Source: Allomeiothermus silvanus DSM 9946 (GTDB taxonomy: Bacteria > Deinococcota > Deinococci > Deinococcales > Thermaceae). Taken from it: 64,000 bases of DNA. Positions within the stretch are counted from its first letter, which is position 1, and every line of letters begins with the position of its first letter. The notes beneath the pieces are model-generated. The model saw nothing but the letters and a program-made list of their open reading frames with translations. It did not search any database and was not told the DNA's origin. Of this stretch, positions 34,701 to 43,378 are shown one piece after another. The stretch is from NCBI RefSeq assembly GCF_000092125.1, contig NC_014212.1, positions 2,814,279 to 2,878,278 of the forward strand. Reading direction: 5' to 3'. A program made the position numbers and the translations under genes.

Positions 34701-37349
34701 CCCCTGCAAACCCAAGAGCGCTCGGGATACATCCGCGAGCCGAGGCCAGGAACCGTCTTCCGCGATGACCGCATCCGTGCTGTCGTAGAGCTGCCTTTGG
34801 GGCTTACCTCAGAGCTGCGCCTGAACGGCGAGGCCATCTCTGCCCAGTCCATCGGCAAAGCGGAATATGACGAAGCCAAGCGGACCCAACGGCTCGAATT
34901 CTACGGCCTACCCCTCAGGCCAGGGGCGAACCGGCTCGAGCTGCGCGCGGGAGACCTGTACGACCAGGTAGAGGTCTTTCTAACCGGCGCTCCGGTACGG
35001 CTCGAAGCGCACCCTTTGCGGCTTTTGGCCGATGGGCGCACCCCTTTGGAGTTTGAGTTAGTGGCCTTGGACGCGCTGGGCCTGCCCTCGGGCTTCGGCC
35101 CGCTCACGGTAGCCACGGTAGGCGCCGAGCCCCTCGACCCCGACGCCTTCCCCACCGAGGCCGGGTACCAGGTGTTCCTCAAGGACGGGCGGGCCACGCT
35201 GCGGCTCAAACCCCGCACCACCCCTGGAGCGGTGCGGCTCGAGCTGGCCTACAATACCCTGCAAAGCGCCGCCGAGTTCTTCGTGGGGGGAAGCCGGGCC
35301 ACGCTCTATCAGTACCAAGGCAGCATCGGCGTCAGGCTAGGCCAGGGAGTGGAGGGGCTTGTTTCGCTGCGAAGCGGGGAGGCTTTCGGGAATGCGCGGG
35401 GCTACCTCGAGCTACCCCTCGGCCAGGGAAGCTTGCAAGGGGCGCTCGACGCTACGCTGGGCTTCGAGGGGGGCCGCCCTCGGCTGGACAGCGGTCTCAA
35501 CCAGCAGATAGACCCCGCCGGGCGCTTCCCCCTGCTGGGCTCGGGCCAGGAGGCCAAACCCGCCCTGCGCTCGGACGATCCCGTGGCCATCCGCTATGAC
35601 GAACCTGGTCTCAGCCTGGGCTACTACGCCGAAAGCCTGAATCTGCCCGGGGTGCGCAACCTGCCCTCGGTTACCGCGCTGCGCGGTGAAACCCGCGGCG
35701 ACCTGAGCCTAAAGGGGTTCGTCGCCCTGCTGCCCGGCGCGACCCGAACCCAGGAGATCCTCCCCGATGGGACCCGGATCTATTTCCTAGGTGAGCCGGT
35801 GTTGGCGGGAAGCGAGCGGGTAGTGCTGCTGGAGGGCCAGCAGGAGACCCTCCTCGAGCGCCTCAAGGACTATACGCTGGATTACCCCAGCGGCACCCTG
35901 GCCCTGGCCAAACCTCTGTGGCCCTCCACCCCCGACTTCCAGAAGGTTCGCCTGCGCGTCACCTACGCCCCAGCCGGGGCCCGGCGCGACCGGCTGGGCT
36001 TTGGGGCAGGGCTCGAGTACAAAAGCGGGGGCTGGAAGTTCGGGCTGGGGCTAGCCCAACTCGAGCGGCTAGAGTGGGGAGCCCAGATAGGCTACGAGGC
36101 AGAGGGCTTTAGTGTACAAGCCCGCTACAGCTACGACGGGGGGAGCCACTTTGGGCTTGAAGGGCGCCTCCAGCGGGGAGAGTTCGAGGGCCAGGCCAGC
36201 CTCGGCGTGGAGGGTAGGGTACAGGGCAGCGCCCGTATAGCGGCCACTTTGGGCCTGGGGAGCAAAATCGCCCTCGAGCACCGAGGCGAGGGACAAAACC
36301 AGACCGCCCTCCTCTACGAGCAAACCCTAAGCCCGACCTTTACTGTGGGCGGCGGCTTGGCCTATACCTGGGAGAGCGGAAGCCTAGGAGCGCTCTTGCG
36401 GGGCCGCTACGAAGGCTCGGGGGCTAGCCTCCAGCTCACCCACACCCAGCCCTTCCGCCTCGGAGAGCAGGCGGTGAGCCGCCTCGATGCCCGCTACCCG
36501 CTGGGGGCAAACCTCGACGCGGAAGCGGGGGTGAGCTATACCTGGGGCGGGGGCTTTTCGGGAGCACTGGGGCTCAAGCAGAAGCTGGGTATGGCCAACC
36601 TGGCCCTCTCCTACCAGCTTCCCGGTGCTTCCGGCGAGGGGAACCGGGCCCGCTTTGGCCTCGAGGCCCCCTTCCCCCTGGACGAAAGGTGGAGCCTCAA
36701 CCTGAGCGCCGGGTACGAGCGCAGCCTCTCCACCGGTGCCGATGGGAGCGCTTTTGGCCTGGCGGCCCGCTACCAAAGCCAGGACCTTTCCGCCACCGCC
36801 GCAAACGAGGTGGCCTTCCAGGGTGGGCAGGCTAAGCTCACCCTGCGGGGCGGGGTGAGCGGAAGCCTAGACCCCCACCAGACCCTCTCGCTGGACGCCA
36901 CATACCAGGTGCTGCCTACCGCGGAGGGCCGCTTCACCCTGGCCTACGCCCTACGGGGCAGCGACCTGACCCTGCTCACCTACCACCGGCTCCAAAGCGG
37001 CACCGAGCGGACGCTGGAAGGCGAGGCCGCCCTCGGCTACCACCCGTCGCCCTCTTTCCAGCTTCGCCCCAGCCTGGCCTACCGCATCCAGCCCGACGAC
37101 GGGGCGGGCAACACCTACCAGCTCGGGCTGGGGGTTACTTACTATCTGGGCCATAGCTTCGGGATAGGCGGAGCCCTCTACCGCACCTTCACCCCGGCGC
37201 TGGGGGTCGCCGCCTGGGCCTGGGGCCTCGAGGGCAGCTACCGCATCCTGGAGGGCCTGTGGGTCGCGGCGGGTTACAACTTTGGCCACGGGCTCACCCT
37301 GCGGGAGGGGTTCTATTTGCGCCTGGACGTTTTGGGAGGGAGCCGATGA
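31764..37349 (+). CDS. Giant Ig-repeat protein with C-terminal outer-membrane beta-barrel
   Basis: 1,861 aa from GTG 31764, with GGAGGT 4 nt upstream and a 4-bp overlap with the previous stop. After a Sec signal (LLLALCVLPLALGGVASAQ) come ~1,150 residues of beta-sandwich segments, with DUF11-like VVRNTGDLPGETVAELTPPPG and LQVENRGLAPLTYTLTDTPP. The last ~650 residues have the alternating Gly/aromatic pattern of an outer-membrane barrel (KFGLGLAQLERLEWGAQIGY, FSVQARYSYDGGSHFGLEGR), ending GFYLRLDVLGGSR. The plan resembles an outer-membrane platform with a long periplasmic or surface arm. It could anchor or export the DUF11 proteins encoded around it; this role is inferred. Confidence 0.8.
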   Translation: MTAQRKTLNALLLALCVLPLALGGVASAQKTDFPPQAPGVPVPSQAVDLVGIVPGDKLGWEINRYEARLLVSKPTQVELWLYSPGFDPKDYRSALREAQELGDERYDKGQGVLSASYSFAYFQQGQVLARKTYGLESHRWERFYSGRLEPGEYIFLSSFQGLGKNAFRLRVASQDPGAITIALNPTLKLEDIRLTRNVWMQAHDFQEVYTLEVQDEKGLRVGIYDGDGPEELELRLRNSDGRLSVLPVSGNQEWAYFQIERPGRYTILARPGPQAKQYSNTIGLQFSRWVQISPDGTLVVQDPGPVQVEVVDTAGHPVEAPYTLEGNAVRVVTLGALPSGYRFVRTEVSGGRVVGVDKAQLGFPGGTVRFVLQGPDPTPAQGTLKIQAVLVLPGVEVPYDLNLRVGERAVQLRGGLAALGLEPGDYPVKAEVLGAVVEGPEQVTLRAGETRTLTYRVRPQVALSLEPHELTLQPGQEATFTLSARTAFPDFLPADLELALPAGLEALSTTRLTAPLSASQSPTLAVRVRARERGTFTPEARLSPWGLAQTAQVTVRQPATFTLELAALKPAAAVGERSFYRLVVRNTGDLPGETVAELTPPPGLEVPPLSEKVRLAPGQSWTREFEGRITREAADTLISTARLADGSQATALVHVLRPQAVLKRSLTLAETSVPADAAIPGEELTVRLQVENRGLAPLTYTLTDTPPESVIPLENPQWQGQLQPGQTHQHTYRVRVAFGPEGEGQFRATLHGGGGDLAASDSLRRRLVGLEQVAEPGVVVAGGQATFKARLRNPLARPLTLTLRENPAAGLGLAASALQLTLGPGEAQELIFPAQPDQPGTLENQVSVWLGTTPAALPATASLRVKPVLEPIRLSTIELPFSQGGQGERLLITQRPPGGATYEPGSSRLDGLPLPDPKVDAEGRLYWELPAQPSGTLSYTLRHRDAIGELEEPTLTLKSGEREVFLQGRISFAQAEKAQPLQTQERSGYIREPRPGTVFRDDRIRAVVELPLGLTSELRLNGEAISAQSIGKAEYDEAKRTQRLEFYGLPLRPGANRLELRAGDLYDQVEVFLTGAPVRLEAHPLRLLADGRTPLEFELVALDALGLPSGFGPLTVATVGAEPLDPDAFPTEAGYQVFLKDGRATLRLKPRTTPGAVRLELAYNTLQSAAEFFVGGSRATLYQYQGSIGVRLGQGVEGLVSLRSGEAFGNARGYLELPLGQGSLQGALDATLGFEGGRPRLDSGLNQQIDPAGRFPLLGSGQEAKPALRSDDPVAIRYDEPGLSLGYYAESLNLPGVRNLPSVTALRGETRGDLSLKGFVALLPGATRTQEILPDGTRIYFLGEPVLAGSERVVLLEGQQETLLERLKDYTLDYPSGTLALAKPLWPSTPDFQKVRLRVTYAPAGARRDRLGFGAGLEYKSGGWKFGLGLAQLERLEWGAQIGYEAEGFSVQARYSYDGGSHFGLEGRLQRGEFEGQASLGVEGRVQGSARIAATLGLGSKIALEHRGEGQNQTALLYEQTLSPTFTVGGGLAYTWESGSLGALLRGRYEGSGASLQLTHTQPFRLGEQAVSRLDARYPLGANLDAEAGVSYTWGGGFSGALGLKQKLGMANLALSYQLPGASGEGNRARFGLEAPFPLDERWSLNLSAGYERSLSTGADGSAFGLAARYQSQDLSATAANEVAFQGGQAKLTLRGGVSGSLDPHQTLSLDATYQVLPTAEGRFTLAYALRGSDLTLLTYHRLQSGTERTLEGEAALGYHPSPSFQLRPSLAYRIQPDDGAGNTYQLGLGVTYYLGHSFGIGGALYRTFTPALGVAAWAWGLEGSYRILEGLWVAAGYNFGHGLTLREGFYLRLDVLGGSR

Positions 37350-40048
37350 AGCGCATCCTAGCCCTCTTCTTGTGCAGCGGGTTGGCCTTGGCCCAGTTTC
37401 CCATCAGCGAGAGTTTCATGAATAGCAGCGCCCCGGGGTGGGTGATCGGCGGCGATGCCCAACTGACCTCGGGTAACCCGGACCCCGTGGGCCAAGGCTG
37501 GTTGCGGCTGACCAATAACACCAACAATCAAAAGGGTTATGCCTACTACGACACGGCGTTTCCCTCGAGCCTGGGGGTGCGGCTCGAGTTCGACTTTCTG
37601 GCCTGGGGCGGTAGCGGGGGCAACCGGGGCGCCGATGGTATATCGGTATTTCTCTTTGACGGCAGCACCAGCAACTTCCAGATCGGCGACTTCGGCGGGG
37701 CCTTGGGCTACTGCCAGGGTTACGCTGGCAACCCGGGGGGCTTGCGGAATGCCTACGTGGGCATCGCCTTCGACGAGTGGGGGAATTTCTCCAACCCTGG
37801 CGACCGCTGCCCCAACGGCGGCCCCGGCCAGCGGCCCGACTCGGTAGCCATCCGCGGCCCCGGCAACGGGAATACCGGCTACGCCTACCTCACCGGCACC
37901 GGCAACCGGCTCGATGGTACCAGCCTGGTCGGGACCAGCATCGACTATGAAAGTCCCGCCTCCAAACGGCCAAAGTCGTCTGACTACTACCGCCGGGCGC
38001 GGGTGGACCTCCTGCCGGTGGGCGGGGTGTACCAGATCACGGTCTACCTGGCCACCAGCCAAAGCGGAATCTTTACCCAGGTGCTGGGCCCTTACACCAT
38101 GCCGAGCCCCCCACCCCCCACCTTGAAAATCGGCTTCGCCGGATCCACGGGGGGCTCCACCAACTACCACGAGATCCGCAACCTCTCCATCACCACCCTC
38201 ACGGTCCCCGCTGACTTGAAGGTGACCAAGACCGGCCCGGCCACCGCAGCTCCTGGGGGAAGCATCAGCTACACCGTGACGGTACAAAACGTGGGACCGA
38301 ACCCCCTCTCGGGGGCCAGCTTCAGCGACACCGTGCCTGCGGCGATCACCGGGGTGAACTGGAGCTGTGCGGGCTCCGGTGGGGCGAGTTGCGCGAGCGC
38401 CTCGGGGAGCGGCAACGCCATCAGCACCACCCTCAACCTTCCCCTCGGTAGCAGCGTCACCTTCACCATCATGGGCACGGTGAGCCCTAGCGCCGCCGGG
38501 CAAACCCTCACCAACACCGCCTCGGCCTATCCGCCCGCAAACTACGGCGACACCAACCCCGCCGACAACAGCTCAAGCGCGAGCACCCAGGTGGGCGGCT
38601 TCATTGTCTCGGGGCGGGTCTACCAAGACCTACAACCCAACGGGGTGCGCGAACCCTCCGAGGATTGGAGCGGGGGGCCTACCGTCTACGTAAAACTGCT
38701 CCAGGGGAGCAGTGTAGCGGCTGTGCAGACGGTGGGTTCAGGTATGGGTGCCTACAGCTTCGCCAATGTCCTCCCCGGAAGCTACACCCTGATCCTCGAC
38801 GATAACCCCTCTACCTCCGACCTTACCCCCACCCCCCCGGCGGGCTGGCTGTTCGTGAACCCCGCCGGAAGCCGCAGCCTCAGCGTGGGTACTTCGAGCA
38901 TCGGCGGCCAAGACTTTGGCCTTTTCAACGGCAGCCGGGTCAGCGGGCGGGTTTTCTATGACGATGGCGAAGCGGGGGGTACCGCCAACAACGCCTTACA
39001 AGACGGGGGCGAACGCGGCGTGCCGAGTGTGACGGTGAGCGCTAACCAGGGCCCCAACACCCGTACTGCCCTCACCGATACTTCCGGGGACTACACCCTG
39101 TGGCTACCGGCCAGCCTCTTCAGCACGGGCAACCTGACCCTCTCGCACCCGCAAAACCCGGCCACCGGCAGCAACGTGGGCGGCTCGAGCGCCAGCCTGG
39201 CCTCGAGCTTCGCCGACCCCGCCGCCCGGCAGCGCACCCTCACCTTCGTAAGCGGTCAAAGCTACGCCGGGTACAACTTCGGCGTGGTGCGCGAGGGCCG
39301 CCTCTACCCCAGCGGCTCCGGCCAAGCCCCTAGCCCCGGTACCATCACCTATAGCCACTTCTACCGCCCCGGCACCCTGGGAACCGTCACCCTTAGCCAA
39401 AGCGGCGGGGGTTTCACCTACCAGGCCCGGCTCGACGCTAACTGCAACGGTCAGTTCGACCCCGGCGAGGCTTTCCAGAGCCTCCCCTTTAGCTTTAGCG
39501 TAGGCAGCAGCTGGCCCCGCGAGGCCGACGGCAGCTTGCGGGCCTGTGCCCTCGAGCTACGGGTGATCATCCCCGCCGGGAAGCCCCAAGGCAGCATCGA
39601 TCTAGTGCAACTCGGCTCGGTTCTGGTATGGGCGAGCAACCCAAGCGTCACCGATAGCCGCACCCTCACCGATACCACCACCGTACAAGCCCCCGGCGAA
39701 CTCACCCTGAGCAAGCAGGTGCGCAACTGTGGAGCGCTCACAAACCCCAACGGAAGCTGTAGCGCCAGCTTTGCCACCAGTATCAGCGGAAAGCCGGGAG
39801 AGGTGCTGGAGTATTGCATCGCTTACCGCAACCAAGGTACCCAGGCCGTGACCCAGGTAGTCATCACCGACCCCATTCCCTTTTTCAGTGCATATGTCAC
39901 CGGGAGCCTGCGCCTGAACGGTACAATTTTGACTGACGGCGCCGATGCCGATGCCGGGGAAGTCTCCAGCGGTTTGGTCGTGGTTCGCGTCGGGAGTGTG
40001 AGCGCAGGAGGCCAGGGTGAAGTTTGCTATCGGGTCAAGATCCTTTAG
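37346..40048 (+). CDS. Secreted lectin-like/DUF11 adhesin
   Basis: 900 aa from ATG 37346 (ATGA overlap with the barrel gene). After a Sec signal (ILALFLCSGLALAQ) comes an L-type lectin-like jelly-roll at about residues 20-290. It has the block GADGISVFLFDG and AYVGIAFDEWGNF, common at the N-termini of bacterial adhesins. A DUF11 domain follows (about 290-420: LKVTKTGPATAAPGGSISYT). Then come SdrD-B-like repeats (VSGRVYQDLQPNGVREPSED; VSGRVFYDDGEAGGTANNAL) and a last DUF11 domain. It is likely a tip adhesin or carbohydrate-binding subunit of the same surface system. Confidence 0.83.
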   Translation: MKRILALFLCSGLALAQFPISESFMNSSAPGWVIGGDAQLTSGNPDPVGQGWLRLTNNTNNQKGYAYYDTAFPSSLGVRLEFDFLAWGGSGGNRGADGISVFLFDGSTSNFQIGDFGGALGYCQGYAGNPGGLRNAYVGIAFDEWGNFSNPGDRCPNGGPGQRPDSVAIRGPGNGNTGYAYLTGTGNRLDGTSLVGTSIDYESPASKRPKSSDYYRRARVDLLPVGGVYQITVYLATSQSGIFTQVLGPYTMPSPPPPTLKIGFAGSTGGSTNYHEIRNLSITTLTVPADLKVTKTGPATAAPGGSISYTVTVQNVGPNPLSGASFSDTVPAAITGVNWSCAGSGGASCASASGSGNAISTTLNLPLGSSVTFTIMGTVSPSAAGQTLTNTASAYPPANYGDTNPADNSSSASTQVGGFIVSGRVYQDLQPNGVREPSEDWSGGPTVYVKLLQGSSVAAVQTVGSGMGAYSFANVLPGSYTLILDDNPSTSDLTPTPPAGWLFVNPAGSRSLSVGTSSIGGQDFGLFNGSRVSGRVFYDDGEAGGTANNALQDGGERGVPSVTVSANQGPNTRTALTDTSGDYTLWLPASLFSTGNLTLSHPQNPATGSNVGGSSASLASSFADPAARQRTLTFVSGQSYAGYNFGVVREGRLYPSGSGQAPSPGTITYSHFYRPGTLGTVTLSQSGGGFTYQARLDANCNGQFDPGEAFQSLPFSFSVGSSWPREADGSLRACALELRVIIPAGKPQGSIDLVQLGSVLVWASNPSVTDSRTLTDTTTVQAPGELTLSKQVRNCGALTNPNGSCSASFATSISGKPGEVLEYCIAYRNQGTQAVTQVVITDPIPFFSAYVTGSLRLNGTILTDGADADAGEVSSGLVVVRVGSVSAGGQGEVCYRVKIL

Positions 40049-40082
40049 GACGATGGGTTATCCTTGGTGGGGAGAGAATGCG

Positions 40083-40742
40083 ATGCCAGCCAAAGTACTG
40101 GTCGTAGAAGACGATCCGGGCATTCGTATGTTGGTCGCTACCACCCTGCAATCGGCGGGGCTCGCCGTGCTGGAAGCCCGCGACGGCGTCGAGGCCATGG
40201 ACTTCATACCGGAAGCGGACCTGGTGGTGCTCGACGTGGGCCTGCCACGGCAATCTGGCTGGGAAGTCCTGGAGGCCATCCGCCAGAACTTCGGCCAGTT
40301 GCCGGTGCTGATGCTCACCGGCCACTCCGACGAGACCAACCGGGTGCGGGGCCTCGAGAGCGGAGCCGATGACTACCTCACCAAACCCTTTAGCGTGCGT
40401 GAGCTAGCTGCTCGGGTGAAGGCCCTGCTGCGTCGTTCGGGCCGACTAGGGCTCATCGTGATGGGCTCGCTCAAGCTCTCCCCCGGCAGCCGCGAAGCCT
40501 GGCTCGACAACGACACGCTGCACCTCACGCCTTTGGAGTTCGATCTGCTGATGACCTTGGCCCAGGCCCCCGGGCGCATCTTCAGCCGCGAGGAACTGCT
40601 GGTGCGGCACTGGGGCGCCGAGTACGAGGGCACCGAGCGGGTCGTGGACATCTACATTGGCCGACTGCGCAAAAAGCTCCTCACCGAGTCGGATCGGCTC
40701 GAGACGGTGTGGGGTCAGGGCTACCGGCTCAGGAGCGATTAG
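40083..40742 (+). CDS. OmpR/PhoB-family response regulator
   Basis: 219 aa. The receiver domain (about 1-115) has the acidic pair VVEDD, the phospho-acceptor Asp in DLVVLDVGLP and the conserved Lys in YLTKPF. The C-terminal winged helix (about 125-219) has LTPLEFDLLMTLAQAPG and VVDIYIGRLRKKL. ATG 40083 is chosen because the receiver fold begins there; in-frame starts at 40017 and 40053 lie inside or just after the adhesin gene. It is 34 bp after the adhesin stop, so probably part of that operon and perhaps its regulator. No histidine kinase gene is nearby. Confidence 0.88.
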   Translation: MPAKVLVVEDDPGIRMLVATTLQSAGLAVLEARDGVEAMDFIPEADLVVLDVGLPRQSGWEVLEAIRQNFGQLPVLMLTGHSDETNRVRGLESGADDYLTKPFSVRELAARVKALLRRSGRLGLIVMGSLKLSPGSREAWLDNDTLHLTPLEFDLLMTLAQAPGRIFSREELLVRHWGAEYEGTERVVDIYIGRLRKKLLTESDRLETVWGQGYRLRSD

Positions 40743-41275
40743 CGCAGCCTTGCGATACCTTTGCTGTGCGATAAGAAACCTATTTGACCTGTGCTTCTTT
40801 CTGGGGCCCCCACCCGAGAGGTTGGTTTCGCCGACCGTAGGGCAGTGAAGGGCCATCGGCCCCCGGCTGGCGCCGGTACTCAAGTGAAGGGCCATCGGCC
40901 CCCGGCTGGCGCCGGTACTCAAGTGAAGGGCCATCGGCCCCCGGCTGGCGCCGGTACTCAGGGGTAGCGTTCCGCTCGGTGCTAGCAAAAGCTCATCCAT
41001 TGCGACTACCTCGACTGGACTCGCTACCCGGCTATCGCCGCAAACATACGCCGCGGGCGGGGTTCATATGATACTCCGATGCTGCATCGGGCAAAAATCG
41101 GGTGGGTTGTGTATGATACGGCTACCGCATGATTCACTCCTGGGCTGACCTCGAGGCAAAAAGGCTGCGCTTCGCTCGAGCAATCGTCGCTGCGGGGAAG
41201 TAATGCAGAACCGCTGTGCGTAGCCGACCCAAACCTAAAACCTATCCTCACCCAACCGCACGAGAAAGGATGCTC
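40743..41275. other. Non-coding region with tandem repeats and palindromes
   Basis: No convincing gene is seen in ~530 bp. It contains three tandem 39-bp repeats (40844-40960) and a CCGATG/CATCGG inverted repeat with a 3-nt loop (41076-41090). TATGATAC occurs twice (41067-41074 and 41112-41119), either of which may be a -10 for the oxygenase gene. CTCGAG repeats near 41150-41180 could form a leader hairpin. Confidence 0.6.
40844..40960. repeat. Three tandem copies of a 39-bp repeat
   Basis: Three identical 39-bp units occupy 40844-40882, 40883-40921 and 40922-40960. Each begins AGTGAAGGGCCATCGG and ends GGCGCCGGTACTCA. The length is a multiple of three and the minus frame is open, but no coding gene is convincing. 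Perfect identity suggests recent expansion. Confidence 0.9.
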
Positions 41276-42376
41276 ATGCCCGAGCTTTATCCCGAGCTAT
41301 ACGTCCACCCGGATATCTCCCAAGCTTCCACCCTGCCCGCTGCGTTTTACAAAGACCCAGCGATCTTCGAGCGGGCCAAGGAGCAAGTTTTTGCCCGCAC
41401 CTGGCAGTGGGTGGGCGACACCGACGACCTCAAAGCGCCCGGCACGGTCAAGCCTTTTACCCTGCTCGAGGGCTTTCTGGATGAGCCGTTGGTGATCACC
41501 CGCGACCACGACGACCGGCTCCACCTCCTCTCCAACGTCTGCACCCACCGGGGGATGCTGGTAGCCGAGACCGGGGACAACGCCCGCTACCTGCGCTGCC
41601 GCTACCACGGGCGGCGCTTCGGCCTGGACGGCTGTTTCCAGGCCATGCCGGAGTTCGAGGGGGTGAAGGGTTTCCCCAGCGAGAGCGACCACCTGCCCCA
41701 AGTTCCCTTCGGGCTGTGGCGGGGCAAGTTTCTCTTTGCCAGCCTAGACCCAGCGGTGCCGCTGGAGGAGGTCTTGAAGCCCATAGAGGAGCGCCTGGGC
41801 TGGCTGCCGCTGCAGCAGTTTTACTTCGAACCCGCGCGGGCCCGCGACTATTTGGTGCGGGCCAACTGGGCCTTGTACTGCGACAACTACCTCGAGGGCT
41901 TCCACATCCCCTTCATCCACGCCTCGCTGAACGCGGCGATCGATTACGGGAGCTACACCAGCGAAATCTACGATTGGTGCAACCTGCAACTAGGCGTAGC
42001 GGCCTCGGGCGAGACGGCCTTCGAGCTTCCCCAAGACTCCCCCGACTATGGCCAGCGCATCGGGGCCTACTACTACTGGGTCTTCCCCAACTTGATGCTG
42101 AACTTCTATCCCTGGGGCCTCTCGGTGAACGTGGTACGGCCTTTGGGGCCGGAACTCACCAAGGTCTCGTTTTTGCCCTACGTGTGGAAGCCAGCTTTGC
42201 TGGACTCTGGAGCAGGGGCGGGGCTAGACCGGGTAGAGCGCGAGGACGAAGTGGTGGTAGAAGCTGTGCAGAAGGGGGTTAAGTCGCGCTTTTACGACCG
42301 CGGGCGCTTTAGCGTGGCCCGGGAACAGGGGGTCCACCACTTCCACCGCCTGTTAGCACAGGCCCTCGCCCCTTAG
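41276..42376 (+). CDS. Rieske-type oxygenase, alpha-subunit family
   Basis: 366 aa from ATG 41276 with AAAGGA just upstream. The Rieske 2Fe-2S ligands are C89-x-H91 and C108-x2-H111 (NVCTHRG and RCRYHG). The mononuclear iron site is visible in CDNYLEGFHIPFIH (Asp, two His). Members of this group include ring-hydroxylating dioxygenases and choline, carnitine or glycine-betaine monooxygenases. No reductase, ferredoxin or beta subunit is adjacent. The amino-acid-type ABC transporter downstream suggests a small nitrogen compound or amino acid-like substrate. The substrate remains unknown. Confidence 0.86.
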   Translation: MPELYPELYVHPDISQASTLPAAFYKDPAIFERAKEQVFARTWQWVGDTDDLKAPGTVKPFTLLEGFLDEPLVITRDHDDRLHLLSNVCTHRGMLVAETGDNARYLRCRYHGRRFGLDGCFQAMPEFEGVKGFPSESDHLPQVPFGLWRGKFLFASLDPAVPLEEVLKPIEERLGWLPLQQFYFEPARARDYLVRANWALYCDNYLEGFHIPFIHASLNAAIDYGSYTSEIYDWCNLQLGVAASGETAFELPQDSPDYGQRIGAYYYWVFPNLMLNFYPWGLSVNVVRPLGPELTKVSFLPYVWKPALLDSGAGAGLDRVEREDEVVVEAVQKGVKSRFYDRGRFSVAREQGVHHFHRLLAQALAP

Positions 42377-42538
42377 ATCAGCCCAAGGCGGGCAACTCTC
42401 CGTGGGGCACTCCACTTGCCGGGCAGTTAATCTCACACTCATCCACCTCCCGTACCCTGGCCCCGGCCTGGATTGACACCCGGCTACCCTTTCAGTATGG
42501 TTAGCCACGTAATTCAGGTTCACCCTATGGAGGTTTTG

Positions 42539-43369
42539 ATGAGCAAGAAGTGGGTCGTCCTGCTGGCACTCGCCTTAGCTTCCCTCTCTTTGGCCCAGAA
42601 GATCGGCGATTGTGAACTTACCGGCAAAAAAGGCGAATACACCATCAAACCGGTGGTGCCGGGCCAGCTCACCGTGCAGACCAACCTGCCCGCCCCCGGC
42701 TGGTGGAACGGCGACACCCCCCAGACCATCAAGTCTGGCTTCGAGTACTGTTTGGCTGCTAACATCGCCTACCGCGCGGGGCTGGATAAGGTGGTAGTGC
42801 AAAACGTCTCCTTCGACGCACTGGTCGCGGGACAGACCAAGGCCTTCGACCTGGCACTCTCCCAGGTCACCATCACCGACGAGCGCAAAAAGGTGGTGGA
42901 TTTCTCGCCCCCCTACTTCTCCTCCGACCAAGGGCTGCTGGTACGTAAGGGCACCAAGGTGAACTCGAGCAACATCAAGAGCCTGAAGATCGGGGTGCAG
43001 CAGGGGACCACTGCGGTGGATTTCGTCAAGAACGTGCTCAAAGTTCCCGCTGCCAACATTCGGGTCTTCCCCGACACCCCCAACATGTTCACCGCTTTGC
43101 AAGCCCGCCAGGTGGATGTGGTGATGCTCGACACCGCCATCGTGTTGGTGCAGGCGGCGAAATCCAACGGGGCTTTGGAAGTAGTGGGGCAGTACAAGAC
43201 CGGCGAGAGCTATGGGGCCATCTACCCCAAGAACTCGCCTAACCGCGCCACCTTCGACCGCATCATCCAGGCCCTCAACGCCGATGGGACCATCAAGAAG
43301 CTCACCCAAGCCTACCTAGCGAAAGAGTTCGGCGGCGACCCTACCGCGATCCCCTACCTCAAGCCCTAG
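42539..43369 (+). CDS. Polar amino-acid ABC transporter substrate-binding protein
   Basis: 276 aa from ATG 42539 (GGAGGT 4 nt upstream). After a Sec signal (VVLLALALASLSLAQ) comes a family 3 solute-binding domain, with SGFEYCLAANIAYRAGL, FDLALSQVTITDERKKVVDFS and SLKIGVQQGTTAVDFV. No lipobox is present. Two cysteines near the N-terminus and in the core may form a disulfide. It is followed 9 bp later by its permease and then by the ATPase. A polar amino acid is the usual ligand of the family. Confidence 0.9.
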   Translation: MSKKWVVLLALALASLSLAQKIGDCELTGKKGEYTIKPVVPGQLTVQTNLPAPGWWNGDTPQTIKSGFEYCLAANIAYRAGLDKVVVQNVSFDALVAGQTKAFDLALSQVTITDERKKVVDFSPPYFSSDQGLLVRKGTKVNSSNIKSLKIGVQQGTTAVDFVKNVLKVPAANIRVFPDTPNMFTALQARQVDVVMLDTAIVLVQAAKSNGALEVVGQYKTGESYGAIYPKNSPNRATFDRIIQALNADGTIKKLTQAYLAKEFGGDPTAIPYLKP

Positions 43370-43378
43370 GCCCCTACC

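Noticed and set aside
40844-40960. The tandem 39-bp repeats as a CRISPR array
   Set aside because: The units abut directly with no variable spacers, and no cas genes are nearby.
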